A stretch of 64,000 bases of DNA from Ruminococcus sp. (GCA_021200415.1 JAJQGO010000013.1:144016-208015), one strand, 5' to 3'; positions 1 through 9,949 are shown, counted from the first letter of the stretch. A program made the numbers and translations. The notes: generated from the letters alone by a model not told the origin.

Positions 1-1157
1 CCTCCGCAGTCGCCATCAACGTCAAGTATCTCGCCTGCAAAGTACATTCCCCTATCCGTCCTCGACTGCAAGTTTTCATCTACACAGCTGCCATGAATTC
101 CGCCCGCTGTTGCCTGTGAATTCTGCCAAGGCGAACAGCCCGAAATTTCAAAATCCATAGCTTTTATCATTTGCGCAAGGTTATGCAGCTCGTCTTCATT
201 CAGCTCTGAAATTTTTCCCGTCAGCGGACGTTTAAGTGACCTTTTTGTTATATACACAGCAAGATTTTTTGTAAAAATTCCTGTCAAAAGCTCCTCGAGA
301 TTGTATCTGCTCCGTTGATGCTGCACAAAACGCAAATATTTTTCGAGATTGCTGTGGCTCATATCAGGCATAAAATCGGCACGCAGCAACAATTTTCCCT
401 CATATTCCGTCATAAAATGGGCAAGATTAAAAACACAAATTCCAGATATTGTATTATCTGTAAACTGGATCTCACCATTTTCCTCATGGAGTATCCTCTC
501 ACCCGAAACTGCGGCAATCCTTCCCTTAACGCGAACTCCCTTCAGTCCCTTCAGAATTTCAGGCTTTACCCTCAAAGGAGCAACTGCCGGATAAATTTTT
601 GCCGTTTTGTAGCCCATGCTCTTCAGCAGACGCATTACGCTTCCATCCGTGCCAAAGGACGGCGCTGCATAGCCTCCTGCGGCAACAATAACTCTGCTGC
701 ACTCTATTTCCCTTTCGCCTGAGCTAAGAATAAATCCGCTGCCGGTTTTCTCGATTTTTTTCACCTCGAAGCCGCATTCCTCACGAACTCCAAGCTCGGC
801 AATTCTAAGTCTGAGTGCATTGAGAACAGTTGCCGCACTGTTGCTGTTTGGGTACATTCTCCCCTGATCGTCGGCAGTACACAGCACGCCCAAGCTACCG
901 AAAAAATCCTCGGCGGATGTGGTATTCCTGATTACCTCCATTGCCCTTACAGAGCCGTGATAAGCCTTTTCCGAAAGATTTTTGTTGCTCAGATTGCATC
1001 TTCCGCTGCCTGTCGCAAGAAGCTTTCTGCCAATTCTGTCAAGGCGTTCCGCAATTACCACGCTTATGGACGGATTTGTTTCAGCTGCCGCAATTGCAGC
1101 CGCAAGACCCGATGCTCCTCCGCCGATTATTGCCACGTCAGTTTTAATTCTCTCCAA
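1..1157 (-). CDS. NAD(P)/FAD-dependent oxidoreductase, HI0933/BaiN-like family (3' end cut off)
   Basis: Reading the minus strand from position 1157 gives an open frame that runs off the left edge. Its N-terminus carries the dinucleotide-binding fingerprint VAIIGGGASGLAAAIAA, followed by GRKLLATGSGRCNLSN, and near the edge FAGEILDVDGDCGG, the C-terminal FAD-contact motif of the HI0933 (YhiN/BaiN) flavoprotein family. About 385 codons are present; the family is about 400-420 residues, so only a short tail is missing. An in-frame stop lies just upstream, so the only sensible start is a TTG at 1157, with a weak ribosome binding site. The substrate is unknown in most members; one clostridial member acts on bile-acid intermediates, but nothing here shows that specificity. 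It appears to be transcribed alone. Confidence 0.85.
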   Translation of the reverse strand, partial: MERIKTDVAIIGGGASGLAAAIAAAETNPSISVVIAERLDRIGRKLLATGSGRCNLSNKNLSEKAYHGSVRAMEVIRNTTSAEDFFGSLGVLCTADDQGRMYPNSNSAATVLNALRLRIAELGVREECGFEVKKIEKTGSGFILSSGEREIECSRVIVAAGGYAAPSFGTDGSVMRLLKSMGYKTAKIYPAVAPLRVKPEILKGLKGVRVKGRIAAVSGERILHEENGEIQFTDNTISGICVFNLAHFMTEYEGKLLLRADFMPDMSHSNLEKYLRFVQHQRSRYNLEELLTGIFTKNLAVYITKRSLKRPLTGKISELNEDELHNLAQMIKAMDFEISGCSPWQNSQATAGGIHGSCVDENLQSRTDRGMYFAGEILDVDGDCG

Positions 1158-1186
1158 AGTTGATACACCACGCTTTCATCATGAAC

Positions 1187-1215
1187 AGTATACCATATTT
1201 TCCTCTTGTTGTAAA
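1187..1215 (-). promoter_or_regulatory. Sigma-A promoter of the flavoprotein gene
   Basis: On the minus strand TTTACA (1215-1210) and TATACT (1192-1187) are separated by 17 bp. Transcription would start near 1180, leaving a leader of only about 23 nt before the TTG start. Confidence 0.5.
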
Positions 1216-1216
1216 G

Positions 1217-1255
1217 GAAAATAAAAAAACTATACAGCATTACACTGTATAGTTT
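1217..1255 (-). terminator. Intrinsic terminator after the GT2 gene
   Basis: An 11-bp inverted repeat (1227-1237 and 1245-1255, 7-nt loop) is followed on the minus strand by a run of T residues. It lies just past the stop of the GT2 gene and closes the glycogen/glycosyltransferase unit. Confidence 0.75.
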
Positions 1256-1261
1256 ATTTAT

Positions 1262-2221
1262 TTATTTGTTTTCTTCCATATCGCCTAAATATTCGGCAAT
1301 TATGTATCTGGGACGCCCTTTGGATTCAAGATAAACCTTGCCGATGTATTCGCCGATCATACCGATTGAGAATATCTGTATTCCGCCGATTGCCCATATG
1401 CTCATTAAGGTGGAGGTCCAGCCTGCAACAGTTTTTCCCATAACGTGACACACAAGCGACCATATGAGAATAACGATACTTACAAGGAAAACCAATGCAC
1501 CAAGCCACATTATCATATGTATGGGCTTTGTCGAAAGAGATGTAATTCCCTCCCATGCAAACGCAAGCATTTTTTTCAGCGGGTATTTTGATTCACCTGC
1601 AAAACGCTCCTTACGCGCATAGTATACGTTCGTTGAGGGATAACCTATCATCGGGACAATTCCGCGAAGAAACAGATTGATTTCCTTGAACGACGAAAGA
1701 CCCTCAAGCGCACGTTTGGACATAAGACGATAGTCGGCATGATTGAATACAATATCCGCACCCATAAATTTCATCGCCTTGTAATACCCCTCAGCTGTTG
1801 TCTTTTTGAATGCGGTATCCGTTTCACGGGAATTGCGGACGCCGTATACAACATCGTAGCCGTTGTGATACTGCACAACCATCTCATCTATGGCGTTAAT
1901 ATCATCCTGCAAATCTGCGTCAAGTGATATTGATATATCACAATGCTCCTTGGCAAGCATCAGACCTGCAAGCAGGGCGTTCTGATGTCCGCGGTTTCTC
2001 GAAAGGCAGACTCCCTGAAAGATTTTGTCCTCATTATGAAGTCGGCTGATTATTTCCCATGTTTTATCCTTTGAACCGTCATTAACAAACATTATCCGGC
2101 TTTTATCAGAAATTTCTCCCTTTTCAATCAGCGAAAGAAGCTTTTCTTTAAGCTGCTTTGATGTTTCCGGAAGAACCTCCTCCTCATTGTAGCATGGAAC
2201 TACTAAATACAATATATCCAT
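1262..2221 (-). CDS. Family 2 glycosyltransferase, GtrB/DPM-like, membrane anchored
   Basis: Predicted polyprenyl-phosphate sugar transferase of 319 aa. The start at 2221 is chosen because GGAGG sits 5 nt upstream. A GT-A fold begins with LVVPCYNEEEVLPET; the metal- and nucleotide-sugar-binding DXD lies in SLDADLQDD near residue 100. Two hydrophobic helices near the C-terminus (about residues 235-295) match the GtrB/YkoT/CsbB type that loads glucose or another sugar onto undecaprenyl phosphate. The gene starts immediately after a large membrane protein whose size and topology fit a GT-C transferase, the usual partner that would pass the lipid-linked sugar to an external acceptor. The sugar and acceptor cannot be read from the sequence. 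Confidence 0.85.
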   Translation of the reverse strand: MDILYLVVPCYNEEEVLPETSKQLKEKLLSLIEKGEISDKSRIMFVNDGSKDKTWEIISRLHNEDKIFQGVCLSRNRGHQNALLAGLMLAKEHCDISISLDADLQDDINAIDEMVVQYHNGYDVVYGVRNSRETDTAFKKTTAEGYYKAMKFMGADIVFNHADYRLMSKRALEGLSSFKEINLFLRGIVPMIGYPSTNVYYARKERFAGESKYPLKKMLAFAWEGITSLSTKPIHMIMWLGALVFLVSIVILIWSLVCHVMGKTVAGWTSTLMSIWAIGGIQIFSIGMIGEYIGKVYLESKGRPRYIIAEYLGDMEENK

Positions 2222-2222
2222 T

Positions 2223-3866
2223 TTAACCTCCGTTTTCTGTAAGCGTTTTATTCCTTCTGAAGTGTTTATCAATAAATTTACTGATACACGGCTTTACCTT
2301 GTCGTATACAAAAATAAAACCACAGGAAGCAAAAACTGTCATCCATATAAAATACGGAAGCGCATATTGTGATTTAGCCTCTGCAAGCAGATGATACATC
2401 ATTCCGCCGAGAGTAATAAGCATCATTATCATGGCATATGTGTTTTTATGCTTCAGGCAGTAGAGAATACCGCAGAAGCACAGGATAAAGATTAGCTGCG
2501 CAAAAGCGTCCATATAGCTCTTTGTTGCCGTTTCGCCGTCATTGCAGACCCATTCCGCAATTCCGGTTTTTTCCTTATACTGCATTCGGACATTATTATT
2601 CCAGATACTTTGATATGATGTTTCATTCCATACAGATGTGAATTTCTTATAGAAGAAATCGTTGCGATACTGCTTATCAGCTGAAAAATCATCTATCCTT
2701 TTCTTGATTTCCTCCAATGAGCTTTCTGAAGCAGCATCTGCGTCATAGTCGGAATTTTCAAAATTAGCTATGGTTGCGCCGTAATTATACCAGCCCGGCG
2801 CATTTTCAGCCTCCTGCAATCCCATTGCAAACCACGAAATCATCGGAATTGAATCGCCGAACTGCACATCAGCACGTTTTTCATACATGGATGTAACCAT
2901 ATCGGGCGTCACGACACATAAAACTACGCTTACTGCCGACAAAAGAAGATTGAAAAGACTTTTCTTATTCCTGAAGGCGGTAACGATTGCAAGCAATACC
3001 ATTGCTACCAGTACAATCAAATTATTCGATTTTATAACAACTGCCGCCGTAATGCAAAGTACAGATAAAATTCCCCACAGAATTTTCTTTTTCCATGATT
3101 CCGACTTTATGAAGTTTATTTCCAGATAAACTGCCCATGCCGAAAAAACAAATCCGGGAATTATACCGTAAAGAAATGTGCATGAAATAATAGGCTGTAT
3201 GCAGAATATGAGAAGTACAAACGCAGTATGACGTACACGCTTATCTTCAAAAATCTGATTAACCATTAACAATAATGCCACATATGAAGAAGCAAGCATT
3301 ATAACAGAAACTTCCTGAATGAAAAGAAGATTTTCAACATCCCCGAACAAACCTGCCCCACGAATCAATATTTCCTCAAAAAACACAAAGCCTAACTGAA
3401 AGGGATAATTGCTGAAATATCTGTCATCACCTGTAAGTGCACTGTAATCATTATTTGCAAAATTTAAAGCAGCATTGGAGACTTGGTATGAATCATTATT
3501 GGGAGCAACCTGCGAAGAAAATATCCATATCGAGCCAATTACAATTGTCCATACAGCGACAAATGTAAGCTCCGACCATAACGGTAATTTTTTCAGCAGA
3601 GGCATAAGCAGAAATACTAAACAAAATCCAAGAACGAGCCAGATAAGATTTGCGAGAATGTTGTCATTGTAGAATACAACAGCTTCGATCTGCTCACGGA
3701 TTCGCTGTACTACTGTATCAACGCCTTCGCCCTCTTTTACAATTTCCATGCCGGTAGTGCCGACTATAGCTGATATTGAAAGCACTCCAAGAAAGAACAG
3801 CATGAAAACTGCAATAACTATGCGGAACAGCGCTGTAAGCCAGCCGCTTTTGTTTGTTTGATCCAT
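2223..3866 (-). CDS. Polytopic membrane protein, probable GT-C type glycosyltransferase partner of the GT2 enzyme
   Basis: 547 aa with about 11-12 hydrophobic segments starting near residue 10, and a large loop (about residues 320-440) rich in polar, acidic and aromatic residues. No catalytic motif is recognisable beyond general resemblance to ArnT/PMT-like or GtrC-like proteins. The stop codon lies inside the ribosome binding site of the GT2 gene, so the two are translationally linked. Lipid-linked sugar donors made by GtrB-type enzymes are normally used by a multi-spanning transferase encoded next door, which is the main reason for the call. It follows glgA by 48 bp with no visible terminator, so it may share the glycogen transcript. 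Confidence 0.6.
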   Translation of the reverse strand: MDQTNKSGWLTALFRIVIAVFMLFFLGVLSISAIVGTTGMEIVKEGEGVDTVVQRIREQIEAVVFYNDNILANLIWLVLGFCLVFLLMPLLKKLPLWSELTFVAVWTIVIGSIWIFSSQVAPNNDSYQVSNAALNFANNDYSALTGDDRYFSNYPFQLGFVFFEEILIRGAGLFGDVENLLFIQEVSVIMLASSYVALLLMVNQIFEDKRVRHTAFVLLIFCIQPIISCTFLYGIIPGFVFSAWAVYLEINFIKSESWKKKILWGILSVLCITAAVVIKSNNLIVLVAMVLLAIVTAFRNKKSLFNLLLSAVSVVLCVVTPDMVTSMYEKRADVQFGDSIPMISWFAMGLQEAENAPGWYNYGATIANFENSDYDADAASESSLEEIKKRIDDFSADKQYRNDFFYKKFTSVWNETSYQSIWNNNVRMQYKEKTGIAEWVCNDGETATKSYMDAFAQLIFILCFCGILYCLKHKNTYAMIMMLITLGGMMYHLLAEAKSQYALPYFIWMTVFASCGFIFVYDKVKPCISKFIDKHFRRNKTLTENGG

Positions 3867-3914
3867 GTTCCTATTCCCCTTATGTTATTTTATTTTTATT
3901 TTATCCATTAAATT

Positions 3915-5333
3915 TTATTTTGAGATCAATTCTTTATACATTTCTATATACGCGTCTGCCGATGCCGACCAGCTGTAATCACATTCCATTGCACGCTTTA
4001 TAAGCTTTTTCCACTCAAAGGAGGTGTCGTAAACAGCCTTCGCACGCTTAACCGCATCAAGCATATCGTATGCGCTGTAGGATTTAAATGTGAAGCCGTT
4101 ACCGTTTTCACCGCCGTTGTCGCGGACGGAATCACGCAGTCCGCCTGTTTCACGGACGATTGGAATCGTTCCGTACCTCATGGCGATCATCTGAGCAAGA
4201 CCGCATGGTTCGCTCTGGGAGGGCATCAGAAACATATCCGCGCCTGCGTAGATTTTATGGGAAAGCTCCGGAACAAAGCCTATTGTCGCAGAAACCCTGT
4301 CGGGATACCGCAATGCCATTTCACGGAAGAAGCTCTCATACACGCCTTCGCCGCTTCCGAGAACAGCGAATCTCATTCCCATTTGCAGCATTTCCTCGAA
4401 AACGCCGCGAATAAGGTCAATGCCCTTATGGCTTACAAATCTTGTAACTATACCGATTATGGGAGCTTCGCTTTCTTCAAGCCCAAGCTCGTTCATCAGC
4501 TCCTTTTTGCACGCCGTTTTGCCGGAAGGCCGGCTTGCGGAATAATTTTTCGGAATCAGCTTATCTGTTTTCGGGTCAAAGACATCGGTATCTATTCCGT
4601 TGAGTATTCCCCTGATTTTATGCTGCTTTGTTACGAGAATCCTGTCAAGTCCGTGAGAATACCACGGATCAAGAATCTCCCACGCATAGCTGGGGCTTAC
4701 TGTGGAAATTATATCGGCTGTTTCAATTGCGCCCTTCATCATATTTACATATCCGTCGTACTCAAGAAGATTTGAGTGATACAACGGAATCCCCATAAGC
4801 TCATTAAGAACCTCTTTGCCATAACGTCCCTGATATTCAATATTATGTATCGTAAACACATTTTTTATATTATCGTAGCCCTGCTGATATTTATAGTAAA
4901 CATTGTAGTAAACCGGTATCAAAGATGTCTGCCAGTCATTTGAATTTATTATATCCGGCTTGAAATCAATATATCTGAGCATTTCAAGAACCGCACGGGA
5001 GAAAAACACAAATCGTTCGCAGTCGTCATAAAAGCCGTAAAGACCATCTCTTAAAAAATAATATTCGTTATCTATGAAATAGAAGGTTATTCCATTTTTC
5101 ACAGCTGTAAAGATTCCGCAATACTGTTTACGCCATGAAACATCAACAGTAATGTTGTTTACAAATGTCATTTCCTCACGCAGCTCATCGGAAATTGCTT
5201 TGTACAGGGGCATTACGATTCGGCAGTCATGACCCTTTTGGCAAATTGCCTTTGGGAGCGAACCTACAACGTCCGCAAGCCCTCCCGAAGCCGCATAGGG
5301 TCTTGCCTCGCTGGCAGCAAAAAGAATTTTCAT
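3915..5333 (-). CDS. glgA: Glycogen synthase (ADP-glucose type, GT5)
   Basis: 472 aa, normal for bacterial GlgA. It transfers glucose from ADP-glucose to a growing alpha-1,4 chain in the cytoplasm. The N-terminus MKILFAASEARPYAASGGLADV is the GT5 donor-binding loop, and the C-terminal half has PSQSEPCGLAQMIAMRYGT with the usual acidic and cysteine residues. One oddity: the well-known KTGGL or KSGGL motif reads ASGGL here, so the lysine that contacts ADP-glucose in the E. coli enzyme is an alanine. I believe such variants occur in Clostridia, so this need not mean loss of function. It is the last biosynthetic gene of glgB-glgC-glgD-glgA, 18 bp after glgD. Confidence 0.95.
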   Translation of the reverse strand: MKILFAASEARPYAASGGLADVVGSLPKAICQKGHDCRIVMPLYKAISDELREEMTFVNNITVDVSWRKQYCGIFTAVKNGITFYFIDNEYYFLRDGLYGFYDDCERFVFFSRAVLEMLRYIDFKPDIINSNDWQTSLIPVYYNVYYKYQQGYDNIKNVFTIHNIEYQGRYGKEVLNELMGIPLYHSNLLEYDGYVNMMKGAIETADIISTVSPSYAWEILDPWYSHGLDRILVTKQHKIRGILNGIDTDVFDPKTDKLIPKNYSASRPSGKTACKKELMNELGLEESEAPIIGIVTRFVSHKGIDLIRGVFEEMLQMGMRFAVLGSGEGVYESFFREMALRYPDRVSATIGFVPELSHKIYAGADMFLMPSQSEPCGLAQMIAMRYGTIPIVRETGGLRDSVRDNGGENGNGFTFKSYSAYDMLDAVKRAKAVYDTSFEWKKLIKRAMECDYSWSASADAYIEMYKELISK

Positions 5334-5351
5334 AAGTCAACCTCCGCTGCT

Positions 5352-6473
5352 TCAGATTTTACTGTTCTTGGCGATATACAGCGGACACGTTTCAGAACCT
5401 GTCACTACCTTTTCACTGCTTATTTCAACGTTCTTATCCGTAATAATTGACGTTACAGAACACTTGCTGCCGATTTCCGTTGACTGGAGAAGCACGCAGT
5501 TCTTTACAACAGCTCCCTTTCCAACCTTGACGCCTCTGAAAAGAACCGAATTTTCAACTGTTCCTTCGATTATGCAGCCGTCTGCAATGAGAGAATTTTT
5601 TATTTCCGACTCAAGACCGTATTTTACAGGGCCGTTATCTCCGACCTTGGTATAAATCGGCATATCCTTGCTGAAAAGCGCATTTCTCTTTTCGGTGTTG
5701 AGAAGCATCATGTTTGCCTGGTAGTAGCTCTGAACGCTGTCAATTTTCGTGAAGAAGCCGTTATGCTCATATCCCATTATTTTGAATTCATCCTTCTTTG
5801 CCTGAAGAACATCTCTTGTCAGGCTGTAGAGATTGCGGCTTGTGGCGTCCATAACAATTTTCTTCAGAAATTCCGTACTCATGACGAACATATTCAGGCA
5901 TACGTTGCATTCGCCCTTGAACTGCGGGTCATAGAGAACATCCTTAACTCTGTTTTCTTCGTCAAATTCAAGAATCGTCGTAAGATGATTCATTTCGCTG
6001 TCGTACATGGCTTTCTGATAAACGCAGGTAATATCTGCTTCGGATTCAACGTGCTGATTCAGAACCTGATTGAAATCAATTGCCGTAACCATATCGCAGT
6101 CCGCAAGTATAACATATTTCGCGGACGAATGTCCCACATAGCTCCATACGTTGCTCAGAGCATCCAGTCTGCCCTTATAGATACCGCCTGTCTGGCTGTA
6201 TGGCGGGAGAAGATGAAGTCCGCCCTTTTTACGTGCCAGATCCCATTCACGTCCCGAGCCGAGATGATCAAGGAGTGAACCATAGTTGGACTTTGTTATT
6301 ACACCAACCTCCGGAATACCTGAATTCACCATATTTGACAGTGGAAAATCTATCAGACGGTAACGTCCTCCATAGGGAATCGAGCCCATTGTTCTGTGCT
6401 TTGTAAGCTCGGTGATTGTATTGTCATGCATACTTGCGAAGATCAAACCTAAAACGCTGTAATTTATACTCAT
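5352..6473 (-). CDS. glgD: Glucose-1-phosphate adenylyltransferase, GlgD subunit
   Basis: 373 aa from the ATG at 6473, preceded by AAGGAGGA; an in-frame upstream ATG lacks a ribosome binding site. The protein keeps the nucleotidyltransferase frame ([20 protein letters not shown]) but lacks the N-terminal glycine-rich GGxGxRL loop of GlgC, where it reads VLGLIFASMHDN instead. This is the mark of GlgD, the non-catalytic or regulatory partner. A left-handed beta-helix follows at the C-terminus, visible as repeated short V/I-rich hexapeptide-like units. It starts 13 bp after glgC. Together GlgC and GlgD make ADP-glucose, the donor for GlgA. Confidence 0.93.
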   Translation of the reverse strand: MSINYSVLGLIFASMHDNTITELTKHRTMGSIPYGGRYRLIDFPLSNMVNSGIPEVGVITKSNYGSLLDHLGSGREWDLARKKGGLHLLPPYSQTGGIYKGRLDALSNVWSYVGHSSAKYVILADCDMVTAIDFNQVLNQHVESEADITCVYQKAMYDSEMNHLTTILEFDEENRVKDVLYDPQFKGECNVCLNMFVMSTEFLKKIVMDATSRNLYSLTRDVLQAKKDEFKIMGYEHNGFFTKIDSVQSYYQANMMLLNTEKRNALFSKDMPIYTKVGDNGPVKYGLESEIKNSLIADGCIIEGTVENSVLFRGVKVGKGAVVKNCVLLQSTEIGSKCSVTSIITDKNVEISSEKVVTGSETCPLYIAKNSKI

Positions 6474-6486
6474 TAGTAAGTCCTCC

Positions 6487-7713
6487 TTAGATATTTTCGC
6501 CGATAATCTGCTTTGGCTCAACAGCTTTATTTTCCGAAACGGTTACGTTATGACCTACAACAGCAATTCCCCAGTCATCACGGTTTTCAACCATTTCAGG
6601 ACTCTTTCCGACTTTAGCTCCGCCTTCGATTACACAATCCTCGCCGACAATTGCATATTCAACAACTGCGCCGGATTTAATAACAGTACCAGGCATTATA
6701 ATGCTGTAATTTACGGTAGCTCCGGGTTCAATCGTAACGCCGGAGAACACTATTGAGAAATCAACAGTTCCGTCAACCATGCTGCCCTCTGAAATCATGG
6801 AATTTTCAATATTTGCGTTATCTCCGATATACTGAGGAGGCATATTTACATTTCTTGAATAAATCTTCCAGCTTGGGTCATAGAGATCAAGCGGAACACT
6901 TGGGCTGAGAAGATCCATATTTGCTTCCCAGAGTGAATCGAGAGTTCCGACGTCCTTCCAGTAGCCCTCAAATTCATACGCGAAAAGTCTTTCCTCGTTT
7001 GCAAGCATTGAGGTGATAATATCCTTGCCGAAATCCTTCGACCACTTCTCGCCTCTTTCACGCTTTGCGTTTGCGTCATTTTCATTTTCAACAAGATATT
7101 TGCGAAGCTTATCCCAGCTGAACACATAAATTCCCATTGAAGCAAGAGTTGATTTAGGCTCCTTCGGCTTTTCAACGAAATCGACAACCTTCTGATTTTC
7201 ATCGCAGATCATTATTCCGAATCTTGAAGCCTCCTCCTTGGGGACATCTATAACGGCAATTGTGCAGTCCGCATTATTCTTGATATGGAAATCAACCATT
7301 TTCGAGTAATCCATCTTGTAGATGTGATCGCCGCCGAGAACTACGACATATTCAGGATCATATCTCTCAATGAAGCGGATATTCTGATAAATTGCGTTGG
7401 CAGTTCCCTCATACCATGAAGCTCCTGCCTGAGTTTCATATGGCGGAAGCACATGAACTCCGCCGTTCATTTTGTCAAGATCCCACGGCTGACCGTTGCC
7501 TATATATTCATTGAGAACAAGAGGCTGATACTGCGTCAGAACGCCAACCGTATCAATACCGGAATTAGTGCAGTTTGACAGTGGGAAATCAATAAGGCGA
7601 TATTTTCCGCCGTAAGGCACTGCCGGCTTTGCAACATTTTTAGTCAGCGCGTAAAGTCTGCTGCCCTGACCGCCTGCAAGAAGCATTGCGACGCATTTTT
7701 TCTTAGTATACAT
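6487..7713 (-). CDS. glgC: Glucose-1-phosphate adenylyltransferase, catalytic GlgC subunit
   Basis: 408 aa, typical length. It makes ADP-glucose and pyrophosphate from ATP and glucose-1-phosphate, the committed step of glycogen synthesis. The intact loop [15 protein letters not shown] near residue 10 marks the catalytic subunit, followed by [30 protein letters not shown] (metal-binding Asp) and a substrate region [11 protein letters not shown]. The C-terminal 120 residues form hexapeptide-repeat beta-helix units. It lies between glgB and glgD; the ribosome binding site AGGAGG is close to the ATG at 7713. Confidence 0.96.
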   Translation of the reverse strand: MYTKKKCVAMLLAGGQGSRLYALTKNVAKPAVPYGGKYRLIDFPLSNCTNSGIDTVGVLTQYQPLVLNEYIGNGQPWDLDKMNGGVHVLPPYETQAGASWYEGTANAIYQNIRFIERYDPEYVVVLGGDHIYKMDYSKMVDFHIKNNADCTIAVIDVPKEEASRFGIMICDENQKVVDFVEKPKEPKSTLASMGIYVFSWDKLRKYLVENENDANAKRERGEKWSKDFGKDIITSMLANEERLFAYEFEGYWKDVGTLDSLWEANMDLLSPSVPLDLYDPSWKIYSRNVNMPPQYIGDNANIENSMISEGSMVDGTVDFSIVFSGVTIEPGATVNYSIIMPGTVIKSGAVVEYAIVGEDCVIEGGAKVGKSPEMVENRDDWGIAVVGHNVTVSENKAVEPKQIIGENI

Positions 7714-7755
7714 AATATTCCTCCTAAAATTGGTTTAATATAACTTATATAAATA

Positions 7756-9753
7756 TTAAATATTGTTATCCGGAATCTTCTTCTTTACAGTTCTTTTTCG
7801 TGGTGCTTTTTCGGTTTTAACTGCTGCATCTGCATTTTCAGGTTTAGGAGTCCTTTTCTTTACAGGCGCAAATTTAAGATAAATAACAGAAAGCGGCGCA
7901 AGCGTCATGGAAATACTTTCATCGAATCCATGCATTGCGTAATGCATTGTTTTAAAGGATTTTTCGGTAACTCCGCTTCCTCCGAATTCAACCGCATCGC
8001 TGTTGAACACAAGCTTATATCTGCCCTTCTGCGGAACGCCTATCTTATAATCCTCCCGCTCAACGGGAACAAAGTTGCAGACAGCTATTATCTCATTTCC
8101 GCTGTCGTCAATACGTCTGAAAGCAATAACACTCTGCTTATAATCATCATTTGAAATCCAGCTGAAGCCGTTCCATGAGTCGTCATTTTCCCAAAGGGGC
8201 GGATTTTCCACATAAAATTTATTGAGCTTTTCCGAAAACTTAATGAGCTGCTTGTGGGCGTCAAATTCCATAAGATTCCAATCAAGCTGTGAATTGTAAT
8301 CCCATTCCTTCATCTGTCCGAATTCCTGACCCATAAACAGCAGCTTCTTTCCTGGATGCGCCATCATATAGGCAAGGAATGCTCGATATGAGCTGAATTT
8401 CTGCTCATATGTTCCCGGCATTTTATTGATCATTGAGCATTTTCCATAGACAACCTCATCGTGGGAAATGGGGAGAATGTAGTTTTCGGAAAATGCGTAG
8501 AAGAACGAAAACGTAATCTTGTCGTGATTGAAGGCACGATAAATCGGGTCGAGGGACATATATGACAGCATATCGTTCATCCAGCCCATGTTCCACTTGA
8601 AATTAAATCCGAGTCCGCCAATATCAGTGGGCTTCGTGACAAGCGGCCATGCCGTGGATTCCTCGGCAATCATTATAGCGTTGGGGTTTTTGGCAAAAAC
8701 AGCCTCGTTCAGACTTTTCAGGAACTGTACTGCCTCAAGATTTTCATTGCCGCCGTAGATGTTAGCCATCCATTCGCCGTCGCGTCTGTCATAGTCAAGA
8801 TAAAGCATGGATGCGACAGCGTCAACTCGCAGACCGTCCACATGATACTCATCAAACCAGAAGCACGCGCTGGAAATCAGGAACGAGCAGACTTCAGGTC
8901 TGCCGTAATCGAACACACGTGTTCCCCAAGCCTTATGCTCTCTTTTTTTCTCCTCGGTATACTCATAGCAGCAGGTTCCGTCAAATTCATATAAACCTCC
9001 TGCGTCTTTGGGAAAGTGCGCCGGAACCCAGTCGAGAATTACGCCGATTCCCGCTTCATGGAACATATCCACCATTTTCTTGAAATCATCGGGCGTTCCG
9101 TATCTCGAGGTGGGAGCGTAGTATCCCGTAACCTGATAGCCCCACGAGCCGTCATAGGGATATTCGGTAAGCGGCATAAATTCGATATGGGTATACGACA
9201 TTTTCTTGAGATAGGGAATTATATCGCCGGCAAATGTGATATAATCGGGGAAGCCCTCCTCCTTGGTGTTTTTCCACGAGCCGAGATGAGCCTCGTAAAT
9301 ATTTACCGGACTTTTATAAATTACCCTTTTGTTTTTATCGTCAATCCACTGCTTATCAGACCATTCATAGCTGCTCTCATAAATTTTTGAGGCAGTTCCG
9401 GGACGTGTTTCAAAATGAGCCGCATACGGGTCAGCCTTCAGAAGCTCCCGTCCGTCGGAGGTCTCTATGCTGTACTTATAAGTATCAAACTGTTTCAGCT
9501 TTTTGACTTCAGCCTCCCATATACCGTCTGAGATCAGCTTCATTGGATTTACAGATCTGTCCCAGTTATTAAAATCGCCGACAACCGAAACCGACACTGC
9601 ATGAGGTGCCCAGACTCTGAATGTAAAAACTTTGCCTCTTCCGACCTTTCTTATATGAACGCCGAAGAACTTATAAGCCTCATAATTTTTTCCCTGATAA
9701 AACAGATACAAGGGGAAATCGTAAATATTTTCTTTATGATTGTTAGGTGACAT
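7756..9753 (-). CDS. glgB: 1,4-alpha-glucan branching enzyme (GH13)
   Basis: 665 aa. It cuts alpha-1,4 chains and re-attaches them as alpha-1,6 branches. The order is an N-terminal CBM48-like domain (about 30-140, with VWAPHAVSVSVVGDFNNW), then the GH13 barrel with VILDWVPAHFPKD, DGLRVDAVASMLYLDY (nucleophile Asp), AEESTAWP (acid Glu) and LPISHDEVVYGK. The C-terminal 35 residues are a lysine/arginine-rich tail (KKRTPKPEN, RKRTVKKK) not needed for the fold, perhaps a polysaccharide or nucleic-acid contact. It is the first gene of the glycogen operon and has its own promoter 25-53 bp upstream of the start. Confidence 0.95.
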   Translation of the reverse strand: MSPNNHKENIYDFPLYLFYQGKNYEAYKFFGVHIRKVGRGKVFTFRVWAPHAVSVSVVGDFNNWDRSVNPMKLISDGIWEAEVKKLKQFDTYKYSIETSDGRELLKADPYAAHFETRPGTASKIYESSYEWSDKQWIDDKNKRVIYKSPVNIYEAHLGSWKNTKEEGFPDYITFAGDIIPYLKKMSYTHIEFMPLTEYPYDGSWGYQVTGYYAPTSRYGTPDDFKKMVDMFHEAGIGVILDWVPAHFPKDAGGLYEFDGTCCYEYTEEKKREHKAWGTRVFDYGRPEVCSFLISSACFWFDEYHVDGLRVDAVASMLYLDYDRRDGEWMANIYGGNENLEAVQFLKSLNEAVFAKNPNAIMIAEESTAWPLVTKPTDIGGLGFNFKWNMGWMNDMLSYMSLDPIYRAFNHDKITFSFFYAFSENYILPISHDEVVYGKCSMINKMPGTYEQKFSSYRAFLAYMMAHPGKKLLFMGQEFGQMKEWDYNSQLDWNLMEFDAHKQLIKFSEKLNKFYVENPPLWENDDSWNGFSWISNDDYKQSVIAFRRIDDSGNEIIAVCNFVPVEREDYKIGVPQKGRYKLVFNSDAVEFGGSGVTEKSFKTMHYAMHGFDESISMTLAPLSVIYLKFAPVKKRTPKPENADAAVKTEKAPRKRTVKKKIPDNNI

Positions 9754-9777
9754 AATATACCTCCTTTGCTACATATT

Positions 9778-9806
9778 ATTTTATCAGAAAATTAGAAATT
9801 ATTCAA
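9778..9806 (-). promoter_or_regulatory. Sigma-A promoter of the glg operon
   Basis: On the minus strand TTGAAT (9806-9801) and TAAAAT (9783-9778) are exactly 17 bp apart. The expected start is near 9771, about 18 nt before the glgB ATG, leaving just enough room for the GGAGGT ribosome binding site. I see no clear terminator for spoIIE in the rest of the gap (9807-9949), which is AT-rich. Confidence 0.6.
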
Positions 9807-9949
9807 GGATTTCCATAAGATGTGTCAAATTTTCAGTCATTACGCTAATTTTAATCATATGCTTTAGTGCAATTTGCCATATTTTGCCCAATCTGAGACA
9901 GCCCCGTTTTGTATATTTACACATACTTTATATGTTCTTTAATTAGTAT

